From: Rhodothermales bacterium
GTDB lineage: Bacteria; Bacteroidota; Rhodothermia; Rhodothermales; JANQRZ01
Assembly (NCBI GenBank): GCA_028284265.1
Contig: JANQRZ010000024.1
Span: 1-64,000 of the forward strand
Direction of reading: 5' to 3'
Length of the DNA: 64,000 nucleotides
Positions within the stretch are counted from its first letter, which is position 1. Every line of letters begins with the position of its first letter. Position numbers and translations under genes: made by a program. This document shows positions 16,634 through 25,690 of this stretch, one piece after another. The notes beneath the pieces are model-generated. The model saw nothing but the letters and a program-made list of their open reading frames with translations, did no database searches and was not told where the DNA came from.

Positions 16634-17902
16634 TCAATCGCCTCCGTGCTCGCCCCAGTGTTGCACGAGGGCTTTGACATAGCCGAGCGTTTCTTCTAGG
16701 TTCTGGACGGTGTTCCACTCGAAGCGGCTGTGGAAGTGGTAGCCTCCGGTGAACACGTTCGGTGTGGGAATGCCCATCTCGGAGAGGCGCGAGCCATCGG
16801 TGCCGCCGCGCACGAGGTGCCAGTGCGGTTCGAGGCCGACGGTACGAGCGGCTTCGTCAGCGAAAGAGACCGTGCGTGGGTCCGTCGCTTCGATGTAGCG
16901 GAGCATGTTGCGGTACGAGTCTTTGATCTCGACCTTGATCTGGGCGCGGGGGTGCTGTTGCCAGAGAGCTTCCGCGAGGTCGTGGAGGAAGGCTTTGCGC
17001 TGTGCCATGCCGTCGTCCTCGAAGTCGCGCAGCAGGATGCGGACGCTGGCCTGTCCGGTTTCGCCTTTCGTGATCGTGTGGGGATAGTAATAGCCCTGGC
17101 GCTCCTCGGTCGTGCTCGGGGCCTCGTCGGCTGGGAGCGCGGCGATGAACTCGGCGAGGATGCGGACCGCGTTCGCCATCACACCCTTCGCATAGCCGGG
17201 GTGGACGGTCACGCCCTCGACCGTGACGATAGCTTCGGCGGCGTTGAAGGTCTCGGACGACAGCTCGCCCACCGGCCCTCCGTCGATGGTGTAGGCGATG
17301 TCAGCCCCGAAACGCTCCCGATCAAGATGGTCCACGCCGCGCCCGATTTCTTCGTCCACCGTGAACAGGATGCGAACCTCGGGGCGTGGACCATCGCTGC
17401 CAGCGAGGTCTTCGGCGAGTTGCATCAGGACGGCAACGCCCGCCTTGTCGTCGGAGCCGAGTAGGGTGGTGCCGTCGCTCGTGATGAGGTCGTGCCCGAG
17501 GTGCTCGCGAAGGGCAGGCTGCCGCGCCGGGTCGAGCGTGACGGACGGGTCACCGGGGAGTTCGATGATCTCGCCCTGATAGTTGGGGTGGAGGATGGGA
17601 CGCACGCCCTTGCCCGGTTCGTCCGGCGAGGTATCGACGTGGGCGACGAGACCGAGTACCGGCGTAGTGCTGTCCGGGGTCAGCGTCGAAGGCAGCGTAG
17701 CGTAGACGTACCCAGCGTTGTCCATCCCAGCCTCGATACCCAACCCCTGTAGCTCATCGAGTAGCAACCGGCTGAGGTCTTTCTGTTTCTCCGTCGAAGG
17801 CACCGACGCAGAGTCCGGGTCCGACTGCGTGTCGATCTGTACGTAGCGGACGAACCGGCGGGCGACAGGGGGGAGGTCAGGGAGGGTATCGGCAGGCAAC
17901 AT
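16634..17902 (-). CDS. pepT: Peptidase T (tripeptide aminopeptidase)
   Basis: Zinc-dependent M20 peptidase that removes the N-terminal residue from tripeptides in the cytosol. 422 residues, slightly longer than the usual 405-410. Metal and catalytic motifs are in place: LVAHVDTSPDEPG (His and Asp ligands), LLGSDDKAGVAVLM (bridging Asp), ILFTVDEEIGRG (general-base Glu), and later LVRGGTDGSRLSEMGIPTPNVFTGG with the final His ligand in GGYHFHSRFEW. It is 5 bases downstream of the DUF4296 lipoprotein in a same-strand series that continues from the trp genes. Confidence 0.95.
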   Translation of the reverse strand: MLPADTLPDLPPVARRFVRYVQIDTQSDPDSASVPSTEKQKDLSRLLLDELQGLGIEAGMDNAGYVYATLPSTLTPDSTTPVLGLVAHVDTSPDEPGKGVRPILHPNYQGEIIELPGDPSVTLDPARQPALREHLGHDLITSDGTTLLGSDDKAGVAVLMQLAEDLAGSDGPRPEVRILFTVDEEIGRGVDHLDRERFGADIAYTIDGGPVGELSSETFNAAEAIVTVEGVTVHPGYAKGVMANAVRILAEFIAALPADEAPSTTEERQGYYYPHTITKGETGQASVRILLRDFEDDGMAQRKAFLHDLAEALWQQHPRAQIKVEIKDSYRNMLRYIEATDPRTVSFADEAARTVGLEPHWHLVRGGTDGSRLSEMGIPTPNVFTGGYHFHSRFEWNTVQNLEETLGYVKALVQHWGEHGGD

Positions 17903-17907
17903 GGGCG

Positions 17908-18273
17908 TTATTCGAGGCGGCGTTCGCGGATCAGTTGGTCGAGCGCACGGGCGTAGAGTGGGGCGTATGTGTCAGGATGCTCGGCGTAATAGTCGAGGGC
18001 TTGCTGGAAGGCGAGGGTGTCGAGGCCAAACGGCGCGAGGGCTTCGGCGCGGAGGCTGTCGCGCGACTCGCCCGTGTGCGCGGCGCGGGCATCGGCGAGA
18101 TGGACCTCGGCGAGCACATCGACCATCAGGCTGTCCGAGAGGCCGGGGGCGGCGGGGTGCTCGGCACTGCAGCCGGTGAGGGTGAGGAAAAGGGAGAGAA
18201 ACGAGGGAAGAGAAAGAGGAGATAGAAAGGAAAGACGCTCTCTCCTCTGGCTTTTCTCTCTCTTATTTCTCAT
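17908..18273 (-). CDS. DUF4296-family lipoprotein
   Basis: 121 residues. The N-terminus is charged (RNKREKSQRRER), followed by an unusually simple Ser/Leu/Phe-rich hydrophobic stretch and a lipobox LTGC, giving a lipid-anchored protein after cleavage at Cys35. The mature part (LMVDVLAEVHLADAR ... YYAEHPDTYAPLYARALDQL) matches the pattern of DUF4296, a Bacteroidota-restricted family of unknown function. The signal-peptide coding part lies in a long purine/pyrimidine tract (18181-18288). It starts 2 bases after the AtuA-like gene and ends 5 bases before pepT. Confidence 0.75.
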   Translation of the reverse strand: MRNKREKSQRRERLSFLSPLSLPSFLSLFLTLTGCSAEHPAAPGLSDSLMVDVLAEVHLADARAAHTGESRDSLRAEALAPFGLDTLAFQQALDYYAEHPDTYAPLYARALDQLIRERRLE

Positions 18274-18288
18274 CTCTATCTCAACTCC
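18181..18288. repeat. Purine-run / pyrimidine-run imperfect hairpin
   Basis: About 55 bases almost entirely A/G (18181-18235) are followed directly by about 50 bases almost entirely C/T (18238-18288), so the halves can fold on each other (for example AGAGAAA with TTTCTCT and GAGGAGA with TCTCCTC). It spans the start of the DUF4296 gene. A similar structure occurs at 41184-41286. Confidence 0.5.
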
Positions 18289-18602
18289 TCCGGCACGTCC
18301 ACCTCCATGCGCAGCAGGTGCGCGGCGTAGGTCTTGCCCTGCGCGTCGAGCTTGAGCGAGACGGTGCCGCCGCCGCCGAGGGCTTCGTGCAGCATGAAGT
18401 TCAGCGCGCCGAGGTTGGGTAGCTCAAAGCGTTCCACCTCGCCTTTGCACATCGGGCCGAAGTGGGCCTTGACGCGCTCGGCGGTGATGTGCTCGCGCAG
18501 GAATGGATAGGTGGCCGGGTCGCGGGCAATGAGGCCGACGTTGACGGCGTCGCCCTTGTCGCCGCTTCGGGCGTGGGCGATGTCGAGGAGTTTCATTTTC
18601 AC
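18276..18602 (-). CDS. AtuA-like ferredoxin-fold protein
   Basis: 108 residues. The opening LLDIAHARSGDKGDAVNVGLIAR is the strongly conserved N-terminus of the small AtuA-related domain, found at the C-terminus of acyclic-terpene-utilisation protein AtuA or as a free protein beside acyl-CoA enzymes. The rest (HFGPMCKGEVERFELPNLGALNFMLHEALGGGG) also fits. Here it stands alone with no AtuA or carboxylase genes nearby, so its substrate is unknown. It lies 58 bases after DUF4837 and 2 bases before the DUF4296 gene. Confidence 0.8.
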   Translation of the reverse strand: MKMKLLDIAHARSGDKGDAVNVGLIARDPATYPFLREHITAERVKAHFGPMCKGEVERFELPNLGALNFMLHEALGGGGTVSLKLDAQGKTYAAHLLRMEVDVPEELR

Positions 18603-18660
18603 AGCAGAAGAGGGGTCGCTTGAGGAGACAGGGAAAGATAGAACAGGCGAGGCGTTCAGG

Positions 18661-19794
18661 CTACGACTCCGGCTCGGCGACGACCTCCAATCCTTCGTCG
18701 CTGGTGCGGAAGGTGTAGGCGATGGCTTCCATCTGCCGGAGAAACTCGCGCTTCTCAGCGGGCGTGTAGCGCGGCCCGAAGATCATCCCGTCGATGAGAT
18801 AGAACCGTCCCGTGTCCTCGTCGAAAAAGGCGTAGCTCACGAATGGGCCGCCCATGATGTCGCCGGTCAGCCGCCACGTCCCGCGCGTCTCAATCGCAAA
18901 GCGCCCGCCGAGGTCTACCGTGTCCGCTTCCACCGGGCGGCCGACGGGGTCCCGCTCCTCGATGGTGATGTAGCTCTCGGGAAACGTGCCCCGGATGAAC
19001 CGCTGGGTGAGGTCGTTGCGGAGGGTGCGGACGGCGTCGGGTGCGAGGCGGGTCAGGCGCGGGTCCTCCTCGTAGTAGACGAAAAAGTCCCGCCACGAGT
19101 CTTGCCCGGCGAAGCGCCGGTAGCGAATGAACTGCCCGCGCGTACCCTGATCATTGACGAACGTGGTGTCGATGGCGCGGACGTAGTCGTGCTGGATGCC
19201 GACCGCGAACCCGTGCTCGTCCAGCAATCCGGCTTCGATCTCGACTTGGCGCGCCTTGTCGAACATATCCTCTGTAAGACGCTCGCGGGCGAGGCGGTTG
19301 AAGGAGGCTCGGAGATCGTCACCTTCGTTGCGAATCTGTTGGGCGAGGGCCGAGTCGGTCGGGGCGGTGGCGTAGACGACGAGTTGGCCGCGCATCCAGA
19401 GGTCGGGCCGGGTGATGATGCCCCGCCCGCCGCGCTCCAGAGCCTGGACGCCTGCCGAGTCGAGGCGGACACGGATGAACTGCGCGGTCTCCGAGTCGTC
19501 GGTGTAGGGGGCGGCGAAGATGACACTGTGCTGGCGGCGCAGCCCGTCAAGCGAGAACTCGCTCAGGGATTCGAGGCGGAGGGTGAAGGCGGGCGTCGGC
19601 TGCGGGAACGTCAGCATCTCGCGTCCGACGGTCTCGCGTAGCGCGTCGCCGACCGGCCCGTTCCACGTCACCGAATCCGTCACTACCATGATCTCGCCTT
19701 GCTTGCCAACGGCGGGTGGTTTGTATTCGGTCACGGTGCTGCATCCCGCCACGAGCAGGACAGCGAAAGCGGCGAGAAAGCGGAGGGTTGTCAT
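18661..19794 (-). CDS. DUF4837-family lipoprotein
   Basis: 377 residues with a short lipoprotein signal ([10 protein letters not shown] ... LLVAGC, Cys at about 18). The mature chain begins [17 protein letters not shown] and continues with features of DUF4837, a Bacteroidota family of unknown function ([80 protein letters not shown]). The ATG at 19794 overlaps the trpA stop by 4 bases (ATGA), so it is translationally coupled to the tryptophan genes; a longer frame to 19887 exists but would cover trpA. The coupling to trp genes is probably only transcriptional economy. Confidence 0.85.
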   Translation of the reverse strand: MTTLRFLAAFAVLLVAGCSTVTEYKPPAVGKQGEIMVVTDSVTWNGPVGDALRETVGREMLTFPQPTPAFTLRLESLSEFSLDGLRRQHSVIFAAPYTDDSETAQFIRVRLDSAGVQALERGGRGIITRPDLWMRGQLVVYATAPTDSALAQQIRNEGDDLRASFNRLARERLTEDMFDKARQVEIEAGLLDEHGFAVGIQHDYVRAIDTTFVNDQGTRGQFIRYRRFAGQDSWRDFFVYYEEDPRLTRLAPDAVRTLRNDLTQRFIRGTFPESYITIEERDPVGRPVEADTVDLGGRFAIETRGTWRLTGDIMGGPFVSYAFFDEDTGRFYLIDGMIFGPRYTPAEKREFLRQMEAIAYTFRTSDEGLEVVAEPES

Positions 19795-20615
19795 ACTGAA
19801 AGCGAGGTCGTTCCGTGTTTCAGTTCGTGGGTCCAGCGGCGGACGCGGTCGAGGCGCTCGGCGTCGGTCAGCGAGGCATCGTCCCACAGCGCCTCGGTGA
19901 GTCGGATGAGTGCGGTCCCGACGATGAAGCCGTCGGTGTGCTCGCTGAGTCGGGTGGCATCTTCGTGCGTCCGTATTCCAAACCCGACGAGCAGCGGATT
20001 GTTGTGGACGATACGTCGCACGCGGCTGAGATATGCAGAGATTCCATCGAGTCCGTCGAGGTTGCTCCCGGTCAACCCCGCGACGGAGACCGCGTAGACG
20101 AACGCGCTCGCCCGCTCGTCGATGAACCGCACCCGCTCGTCTGACGTGTTCGGTGCAACGAGGAAAACGAGACCGAGTCCAGCGTTGCGTGCTTCGTGCT
20201 CGATCACGTCAGCTTCCTCGGGCGGGAGGTCGGGGAGGATGAGACCATCTACGCCGGAAGACCGCGCATCCCGGCAGAAGTTGCCGACGCCGTAGCGGAG
20301 AATGGGGTTGACGTAGCCCATCAGCAAGAGCGGCGTCTCGCTCTCGGCGCGAAACTGCTCGGCGGTGCGGAAGGCATCGGGCATTGTGACACCATGCCGG
20401 AGCGCTCGCTCCGAGGCGTGCTGGATCGGTAGCCCTTCGGCGAGCGGGTCCGAGAACGGCATCCCCAACTCGATAAAGTCGGCCCCGGCCTCGTCCACGG
20501 CATGGAGGATCGGGAGCGTGGCGTCGGGGTGCGGAAAGCCGTTCGTGAGGAACAGCCCCATCGCCTTTTCGCCGCGCTCTTGGCACGCGGCGAGTGCTGA
20601 CTGGAGTCGGGTCAC
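19791..20615 (-). CDS. trpA: Tryptophan synthase alpha subunit
   Basis: Cleaves indole-3-glycerol phosphate to indole and glyceraldehyde 3-phosphate; indole passes to TrpB in the alpha2-beta2 complex. 274 residues, a TIM barrel of normal size. Catalytic E49 is present in [15 protein letters not shown]. The second catalytic acid, Asp60 in the Salmonella enzyme (PLADG), is Glu60 here (PLAEG), a conservative change. The phosphate-binding loops are present ([28 protein letters not shown]). It overlaps the GNAT gene upstream by 4 bases and the DUF4837 gene downstream by 4 bases. Confidence 0.96.
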   Translation of the reverse strand: MTRLQSALAACQERGEKAMGLFLTNGFPHPDATLPILHAVDEAGADFIELGMPFSDPLAEGLPIQHASERALRHGVTMPDAFRTAEQFRAESETPLLLMGYVNPILRYGVGNFCRDARSSGVDGLILPDLPPEEADVIEHEARNAGLGLVFLVAPNTSDERVRFIDERASAFVYAVSVAGLTGSNLDGLDGISAYLSRVRRIVHNNPLLVGFGIRTHEDATRLSEHTDGFIVGTALIRLTEALWDDASLTDAERLDRVRRWTHELKHGTTSLSV

Positions 20616-21048
20616 GATTGGTAGAGGGTCGGGCGGTCGATGACCATGAAGCGCTCAGGGAAGGGGGCGCGGATGAAGCCGACTTTTTCGTAGAGGCCGT
20701 GCGCGTCCTGCGTGGTCAGCAGGAGCCGACGCAGCCCCTGCAGTTCGGGATGGTTGAGGACGCACTCCATCAGCCACACGCCGAGGCCCTGCCCGCGATA
20801 GGCTTCGAGCACGTAGACATCGCAGAGGTAGGCGAATGTCGCACGGTCGGTCACCACGCGCGCGAAGCCGATCTGCTCGTCGTCCTCATACAGTCCGAGG
20901 CAGAGCGAGCCCTGGATCGAACGCTCGACGATGGCGAGGGGAATACCCGTTGCCCAGTACGACCGGGTGAGATAGGCGTGGATCGCTGTCGCATCGAGCC
21001 GGGTCGGATCGTCGGAGACGGTGAAGGGGTCGCGGTGGCGGAGAAAGG

Positions 21049-21052
<4 letters not shown>
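20612..21052 (-). CDS. GNAT-family N-acetyltransferase
   Basis: 146 residues with the GNAT acetyl-CoA-binding signature in the middle ([33 protein letters not shown]; the R-G-Q-G-L-G loop near residues 92-99) and the C-terminal half [17 protein letters not shown]. Most similar in style to the small single-domain acetyltransferases that act on amino acids, antibiotics or proteins; substrate unknown. It is wedged between trpB and trpA with 4-base overlaps on both sides, so it is co-translated with tryptophan synthase although these subunit genes are usually adjacent. Confidence 0.88.
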
Positions 21053-22249
<1,197 letters not shown>

Positions 22250-22278
<29 letters not shown>

Positions 22279-22495
22279 GAATGTCTTTGATATCTTGGTA
22301 TGCTTCGTGCCATTCAGGTTCGCTCTTGAAGCCTATTTTTCCACTCGTCCACTCTTGAGCTTCCCATCGTGTCATGTCGGATAACTCCGGCGCTTCTTCC
22401 AGAATGCGAAGAGAGTGCAGGCGTCCAAGTAGCCGTTTAGTAGGCCACGCTTGTAACTCGTCCTTCGGAAGTATGGGGACAGGGTGGCGCTTCAT
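22250..22495 (-). CDS. Small hypothetical protein inside the trp operon
   Basis: 81 residues, charged, no signal or membrane segment. Recognisable pattern: a PILPKDEL start, [16 protein letters not shown], then a C-terminal [22 protein letters not shown] have the impression that proteins of this pattern are scattered among unrelated phyla, but this is not verified here. Base composition is visibly lower in GC than that of the flanking trpF and trpB, which suggests late arrival. It begins 9 bases after trpF and overlaps the start of trpB. Function unknown. Confidence 0.7.
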
Positions 22496-22504
22496 GGAGA
22501 GTGC

Positions 22505-23149
22505 TTACTCGGTCTCCACCGCGGTACGGTACGCCTCGAAGAAGTCGTAGAGCTTGTCGAAGTCTTTGACGCCCGGCTCGGACTCGACGGACGAGGAGAG
22601 GTCCACCGCGTAGGGCTGCATCGTGTCGATGGCCTCCTGCACGTTCTCGGCGTTGATGCCGCCGGCGAGGAAGAGCGGGAACTCGGCGGCGAGGTCGCGG
22701 GCGAGGCGCCAGTTGAAGCTCTCGCCGGTCCCGCCCCACAGGCTGGTCTTGTGCGTGTCGAGCAGGAAGAAGTCAGCGATACCCTGATACGGCAGCATGA
22801 GCGCTCGCAGTTGCTCGGACGACGCATCGTGCTGGACGCGGAACACTTTGATAGTCGGCACCTCGATGTCGGCCACGACCTCCGGCGGCTCGTGCCCGTG
22901 CAACTGCGCGAGGCCGAACCCAACCTCGGCACAGCGGGCGTTGATCGTCTCGGCGTCCTCATTCACGAACACACCGACCGCTTCGACGCCGTCCACCCAT
23001 TCGATGATCTCCTTTGCTACGTTCGGCTCGACGTAGCGTGGGCTGTCGGCGTACTGGATAAAGCCAAGGTAGTCGGCGCCGGCCCCGGCACAGTAGCGGG
23101 CGTCGGCGAGTTGGGTGATGCCACAGATTTTGACTTTCGTTCGGGTCAT
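22505..23149 (-). CDS. trpF: Phosphoribosylanthranilate isomerase
   Basis: Isomerises N-(5-phosphoribosyl)anthranilate to CdRP, the third step of tryptophan synthesis. 214 residues, TIM barrel. It begins with VKICGIT (catalytic Cys) and holds the GLAQLHGHE motif, FLLDTHKTSLWGGTGESFNW (catalytic Asp and phosphate loop) and LAGGINAENV, then DLSSSVESEPGVKD. The ATG overlaps the trpC stop by 4 bases. The frame is open far upstream through trpC, but that upstream part is non-coding shadow. Confidence 0.96.
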   Translation of the reverse strand: MTRTKVKICGITQLADARYCAGAGADYLGFIQYADSPRYVEPNVAKEIIEWVDGVEAVGVFVNEDAETINARCAEVGFGLAQLHGHEPPEVVADIEVPTIKVFRVQHDASSEQLRALMLPYQGIADFFLLDTHKTSLWGGTGESFNWRLARDLAAEFPLFLAGGINAENVQEAIDTMQPYAVDLSSSVESEPGVKDFDKLYDFFEAYRTAVETE

Positions 23150-23976
23150 ACGGGTTGGTCTTCGAGAAGGCGAGCGGTGTGGTGACGGAGGGTGGCGAGG
23201 GCTGCGCCCGGATCGGGGGCACGCATGAAGGTCTCGCCGATGAGCACGGCGTCGATCCCCCGGCGGCGGAGCAGGGCGAGGTCGGGGGCGGTCTTGAGGC
23301 CGCTCTCGGCGACGCGGACGATGTGCTTCGGCACGTCCGCGAGCACGCGCGGTGCACGCTCGACATTTACCTCGAACGTCCGAAGGTCGCGGTTGTTGAC
23401 GCCGAGCACCTGGACGCGGTCGAGGTCGATGGTTTCTAGCTCGGCCTCGTCGTGCAGTTCCACGAGGCAGGCCAAGCCGAGGTCGGTGGCGGCGTCGTGG
23501 AGGTCGTGCAACTCCGACGGTTCGAGTGCCGCGGCGATGAGTAGCACGGCGTCGGCTCCGTAGGCGCGGGCCTCGACGAGTTGGTATTCGTCGACGATAA
23601 AATCCTTCCGCAGGATCGGCAGGTCGGTCGCGGTGCGTACGGCGGCGAGGATGTCGAGCGAGCCTTGAAAGTGCAGTGGCTCGGTGAGGACCGAGAGCGC
23701 CGCCGCGCCGCCTCGCTCGTACTGCCCAGCTATCTCGACCGGATTGAAGTCCGACCGGATCACGCCCTGCGACGGTGACGCCTTTTTGATCTCGGTGATG
23801 ACAGCGAGCGCCTGCCCTGAGCCTGTCGAAGGGTCTTCCCGGCACACCGCCTCGGCGAAGGGCCGCGTTGGGGTCGAGAACGCTGGACGTGTTTCGAGGT
23901 CGGCGACGGATACCTCGGCCTTGCGCCGTGCCACGAGGGTGCGGGTATCGTCGAGGATGCGATCGAGGATCGTCAT
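23146..23976 (-). CDS. trpC: Indole-3-glycerol-phosphate synthase
   Basis: Closes the indole ring from CdRP, giving indole-3-glycerol phosphate. 276 residues, TIM barrel. Motifs: VITEIKKASPSQGVI (substrate-binding Glu/Lys), LSVLTEPLHFQGS, ILRKDFIVDEYQ (catalytic Lys), EVLGVNNRDLRTFEV-type VLGVNNRDLRTFEV, and AESGLKTAPDL near the phosphate site. An insertion-like segment DPSTGSGQ occurs just before the first catalytic strand, encoded by a palindromic repeat (23810-23833). Overlaps trpD by 4 bases upstream and trpF by 4 bases downstream. Confidence 0.96.
   Translation of the reverse strand: MTILDRILDDTRTLVARRKAEVSVADLETRPAFSTPTRPFAEAVCREDPSTGSGQALAVITEIKKASPSQGVIRSDFNPVEIAGQYERGGAAALSVLTEPLHFQGSLDILAAVRTATDLPILRKDFIVDEYQLVEARAYGADAVLLIAAALEPSELHDLHDAATDLGLACLVELHDEAELETIDLDRVQVLGVNNRDLRTFEVNVERAPRVLADVPKHIVRVAESGLKTAPDLALLRRRGIDAVLIGETFMRAPDPGAALATLRHHTARLLEDQPV
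23810..23833. repeat. Widespread-type palindromic repeat inserted in trpC
   Basis: Contains the core CTGAGCCTGTCGAAGGG, a short repeat that I recognise from many unrelated bacterial genomes, where it encodes peptides such as STGSGQ, FDRLRAG or PEPVEG depending on frame. Here it is read in frame as DPSTGSGQ in trpC. Only this copy was noticed in the window. Confidence 0.6.
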
Positions 23977-25013
23977 GCTGCCGGGGCGTAGGCACAGGAG
24001 GCTTCGACGAGCGCATCGAGCTTGGCGAGCGCTGCACCGGAGTCCACGCTCTCGCGTGCCGCGTCGAGGCACTCGGCGAGGCCGTCGAACCGACCGCTGG
24101 CGAGGAGGGCATAGGCAGCATTCAGCAGTACGATGTCGCGCGGCGGCCCGGCCTCGCCCCGCAGAATCGTGCGGACGATCTCGGCGTTTTCATCGGCGGT
24201 CCCGCCGTCGAGTTCGGAGGCGCGGACGCGGGCCAGCCCATAGTGCTCCGGCGTGACGATCTGCTGGAGCAGGGTCTGCGCGCCGAACGGGTCGAGTTGG
24301 CTACCTGTCTGATACACCGTCGTCGGACTCGTGGTGCTGAGTTCGTCGAGGCCATCGTGGGCGTAGATGCATACGACATGCTCACTGCCGAGCCGGACGA
24401 GGATTTGTGCCATCATCTTGGCCGTCTCCTCGCTGAACGCGCCGACGAGCTGGCGCTTGACCGCCGCCGGGTTGCAGAGCGGGCCGAGAATGTTGAAGAA
24501 CGTTCGCACGCCGAGCGCCCGGCGCACCGGCATGACGTGCTTCAGCGCCGGGTGGAAGAGTGGGGCGAAGAGGAAGGCAATGCCCGCTTCGCGGAGACAC
24601 AGCTCGACCCCCTCGGCTCGGAGCGACGTGTCCACGCCAAGCGCCGCGAGCACATCGGCACTTCCGGCGTTCGACGAGACCGCTCGGTTGCCGTGCTTGG
24701 CGACGATCACACCCGCCCCGGCAGCGACGAACGAGGCAGCGGTCGAGATGTTAAACGAACCGGCATGGTCGCCGCCCGTCCCGCACAGGTCGATGGCTCC
24801 GTCTGGCGCTTCGACCGGCACAGCGTACTCACGCATGACTTTCGTGAAGCCAGTTAGTTCATCGAGCGTTTCGCCTCGGCTGCGGAGACCGAGCAGGAGT
24901 GCGGCGATCTCCTCGGGCGCGGCTTCGCCCTGAAGGAGCAGGCGCATCACGGCTTCGGCTTGGTCTTGGGAAAGCGTCTCGCCTTCGGCGATGATCTGGA
25001 GGTAGGTTCGCAA
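23973..25013 (-). CDS. trpD: Anthranilate phosphoribosyltransferase
   Basis: Transfers phosphoribose from PRPP to anthranilate. 346 residues, the usual length. Motifs: helical N-terminal domain with RSRGETLDELTGF, the PRPP loop DLCGTGGDHAGSFNIST, VAKHGNRAVSSNAGSADVLAALG, and FLFAPLFHPALKHVMPVRRALGVRTFFNILGPLCNPA. The C-terminal part includes TPEHYGLAR. Eleven bases after trpG and overlapping trpC by 4 bases, so part of a compact unit. Confidence 0.97.
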   Translation of the reverse strand: MRTYLQIIAEGETLSQDQAEAVMRLLLQGEAAPEEIAALLLGLRSRGETLDELTGFTKVMREYAVPVEAPDGAIDLCGTGGDHAGSFNISTAASFVAAGAGVIVAKHGNRAVSSNAGSADVLAALGVDTSLRAEGVELCLREAGIAFLFAPLFHPALKHVMPVRRALGVRTFFNILGPLCNPAAVKRQLVGAFSEETAKMMAQILVRLGSEHVVCIYAHDGLDELSTTSPTTVYQTGSQLDPFGAQTLLQQIVTPEHYGLARVRASELDGGTADENAEIVRTILRGEAGPPRDIVLLNAAYALLASGRFDGLAECLDAARESVDSGAALAKLDALVEASCAYAPAA

Positions 25014-25024
25014 AACAGGTAGGG

Positions 25025-25612
25025 TCAGGTAGTGGTCGGAGTAGGGATGTGACGGAGCCAGTTGGCGATGAGAGCTGGCCCCTCGGTGGTCAGCACGCTC
25101 TCCGGGTGAAACTGAATGCCTTCGATGGGGAGCGCCCGGTGGCGGAGGCCCATGATGACGCCGTCCGCCGTCTCCGCCGAGACTTCCAGCACGTCCGGCA
25201 GTGTCTCGCGCTCGACAGCGAGCGAGTGGTAGCGCGTGGCGACGAAGTCCTGCGATACGCCCTCGAAAAGCGATTGTCCATCGTGGCGAATGGTGCTCGT
25301 CTTGCCGTGCATCAGCGTTGGCGCGTGGATGACTCGCCCGCCGAACACCTCGCCGATGGCCTGGTGTCCGAGGCAGACGCCGAGAATCGGTATGGTCTCG
25401 CCGAAGGTTCGGAGTACGGCCTCGGAGATGCCCGCCTCGCTAGGGCGACCGGGGCCGGGCGAGATCAGAATCCCGTCCGGCGCAAGCGCCCGAACCTCAT
25501 CGAGCGAGATCGAATCGTTACGCACTACCTCGACTGCGTCCGTGTGCGCCTGAACGAGGTGGACGAGATTGTACGTAAACGAGTCGTAGTTGTCTATGAC
25601 GAGAATCATCAA
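25025..25612 (-). CDS. trpG: Anthranilate synthase glutamine amidotransferase subunit
   Basis: Supplies ammonia from glutamine to TrpE for anthranilate synthesis. 195 residues, class I amidotransferase: IDNYDSFTYNLVH start, ISPGPGRPSEAG oxyanion region, nucleophile C80 in GVCLGHQAIGE, and the catalytic His/Glu pair in FHPESVLT. The same class also serves PabB for p-aminobenzoate, so it may be shared. The partner TrpE is not encoded in this window, which is unusual because trpE normally sits just upstream; here trpS occupies that place. Confidence 0.93.
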   Translation of the reverse strand: MMILVIDNYDSFTYNLVHLVQAHTDAVEVVRNDSISLDEVRALAPDGILISPGPGRPSEAGISEAVLRTFGETIPILGVCLGHQAIGEVFGGRVIHAPTLMHGKTSTIRHDGQSLFEGVSQDFVATRYHSLAVERETLPDVLEVSAETADGVIMGLRHRALPIEGIQFHPESVLTTEGPALIANWLRHIPTPTTT

Positions 25613-25690
25613 GTGACTGTGCGCTGGGAGGTTGCCACGAGACTTAGATGTCGTGGCCCCATATACTTGGATGGATCACAAGCAAGAAAA

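Noticed and set aside
22505-24121. Long 538-codon frame covering trpF and most of trpC
   Set aside because: Only the part from 23149 down is a protein family (TrpF); the upstream part is a Pro/Arg-rich shadow of trpC.
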